DNA of 64,000 nucleotides from Gammaproteobacteria bacterium (GTDB lineage Bacteria > Pseudomonadota > Gammaproteobacteria > Enterobacterales > Psychrobiaceae): the NCBI GenBank assembly GCA_013214945.1, contig JABSRT010000027.1:1-64000 (forward strand), in the 5' to 3' direction; not shown here. Within the stretch, counting starts at the first letter, position 1. Below: more notes on the stretch, generated by a model that made no database searches, had not been told where the DNA came from, and saw only the letters and a program-made list of their open reading frames with translations.

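Overview
This window reads as the chromosome of a marine gammaproteobacterium in the Alteromonadales (Shewanella/Psychrobium/Colwellia-like). The lineage is inferred from an sdhCDAB-sucABCD cluster with close Shewanella/Enterobacteria-type protein sequences, a MshQ-type (DUF6701) protein, Fur-type iron control and AT-rich intergenic DNA with short ATACCAATTCCG-ended repeats. The species cannot be named from the sequence alone.

Layout. 1-75: 3' part of tRNA-Leu(UAA). 452-3163: exported MshQ/DUF6701 protein. 3266-4533 (minus): a sulfite dehydrogenase locus that is visibly broken, by a 7-bp tandem duplication in the catalytic-subunit gene and by a deletion that joins it to the tail of its cytochrome partner. 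4891-5901: an orphan Tat-exported TRAP substrate-binding protein. 6068-17646: central carbon metabolism, with gltA divergent from sdhCDAB-sucABCD, giving citrate synthase, succinate dehydrogenase, the E1 and E2 of 2-oxoglutarate dehydrogenase (no E3 in the window) and succinyl-CoA synthetase. Terminators and hairpins separate the sub-blocks. 17796-18942: an unassigned acidic protein and a cold-shock protein with a clear sigma-70 promoter and a long leader. 19044-19213: a MITE-like repeat. 19294-28532: an iron-acquisition region with a DUF454 membrane protein, heme oxygenase, an AraC-type regulator, a TonB-dependent siderophore receptor, FhuF-like reductase and FhuC, FhuD and FhuB transport proteins. 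Fur-box-like sequences precede the regulator and the receptor. The expected chain is receptor (outer membrane), FhuD (periplasm), FhuB/FhuC (inner membrane), then FhuF-like iron release.

28733-29473 (minus) is a SapC-family gene. After about 1.17 kb without a convincing gene, one reading frame opens at 30642 and runs off the right edge at 64000 with no stop: more than 11,100 codons. It begins with an LEPR-XLL motif (LEPRILLSGD) and is the outstanding feature of the window. Its first part is built of several families of beta-rich repeats: a leucine/proline/tryptophan-aspartate domain, an array with an exact 372-nt period, and FxGxG modules. A short RTX-like glycine/aspartate patch lies at about residues 4,745-4,845. 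The rest is a filamentous-hemagglutinin-like beta-helix interrupted by an LGY-motif repeat family, a tryptophan/tyrosine-rich charged island and other duplicated modules. It is most likely a giant cell-surface or secreted adhesin. Its C-terminus, and any secretion system next to it, lie outside the window.
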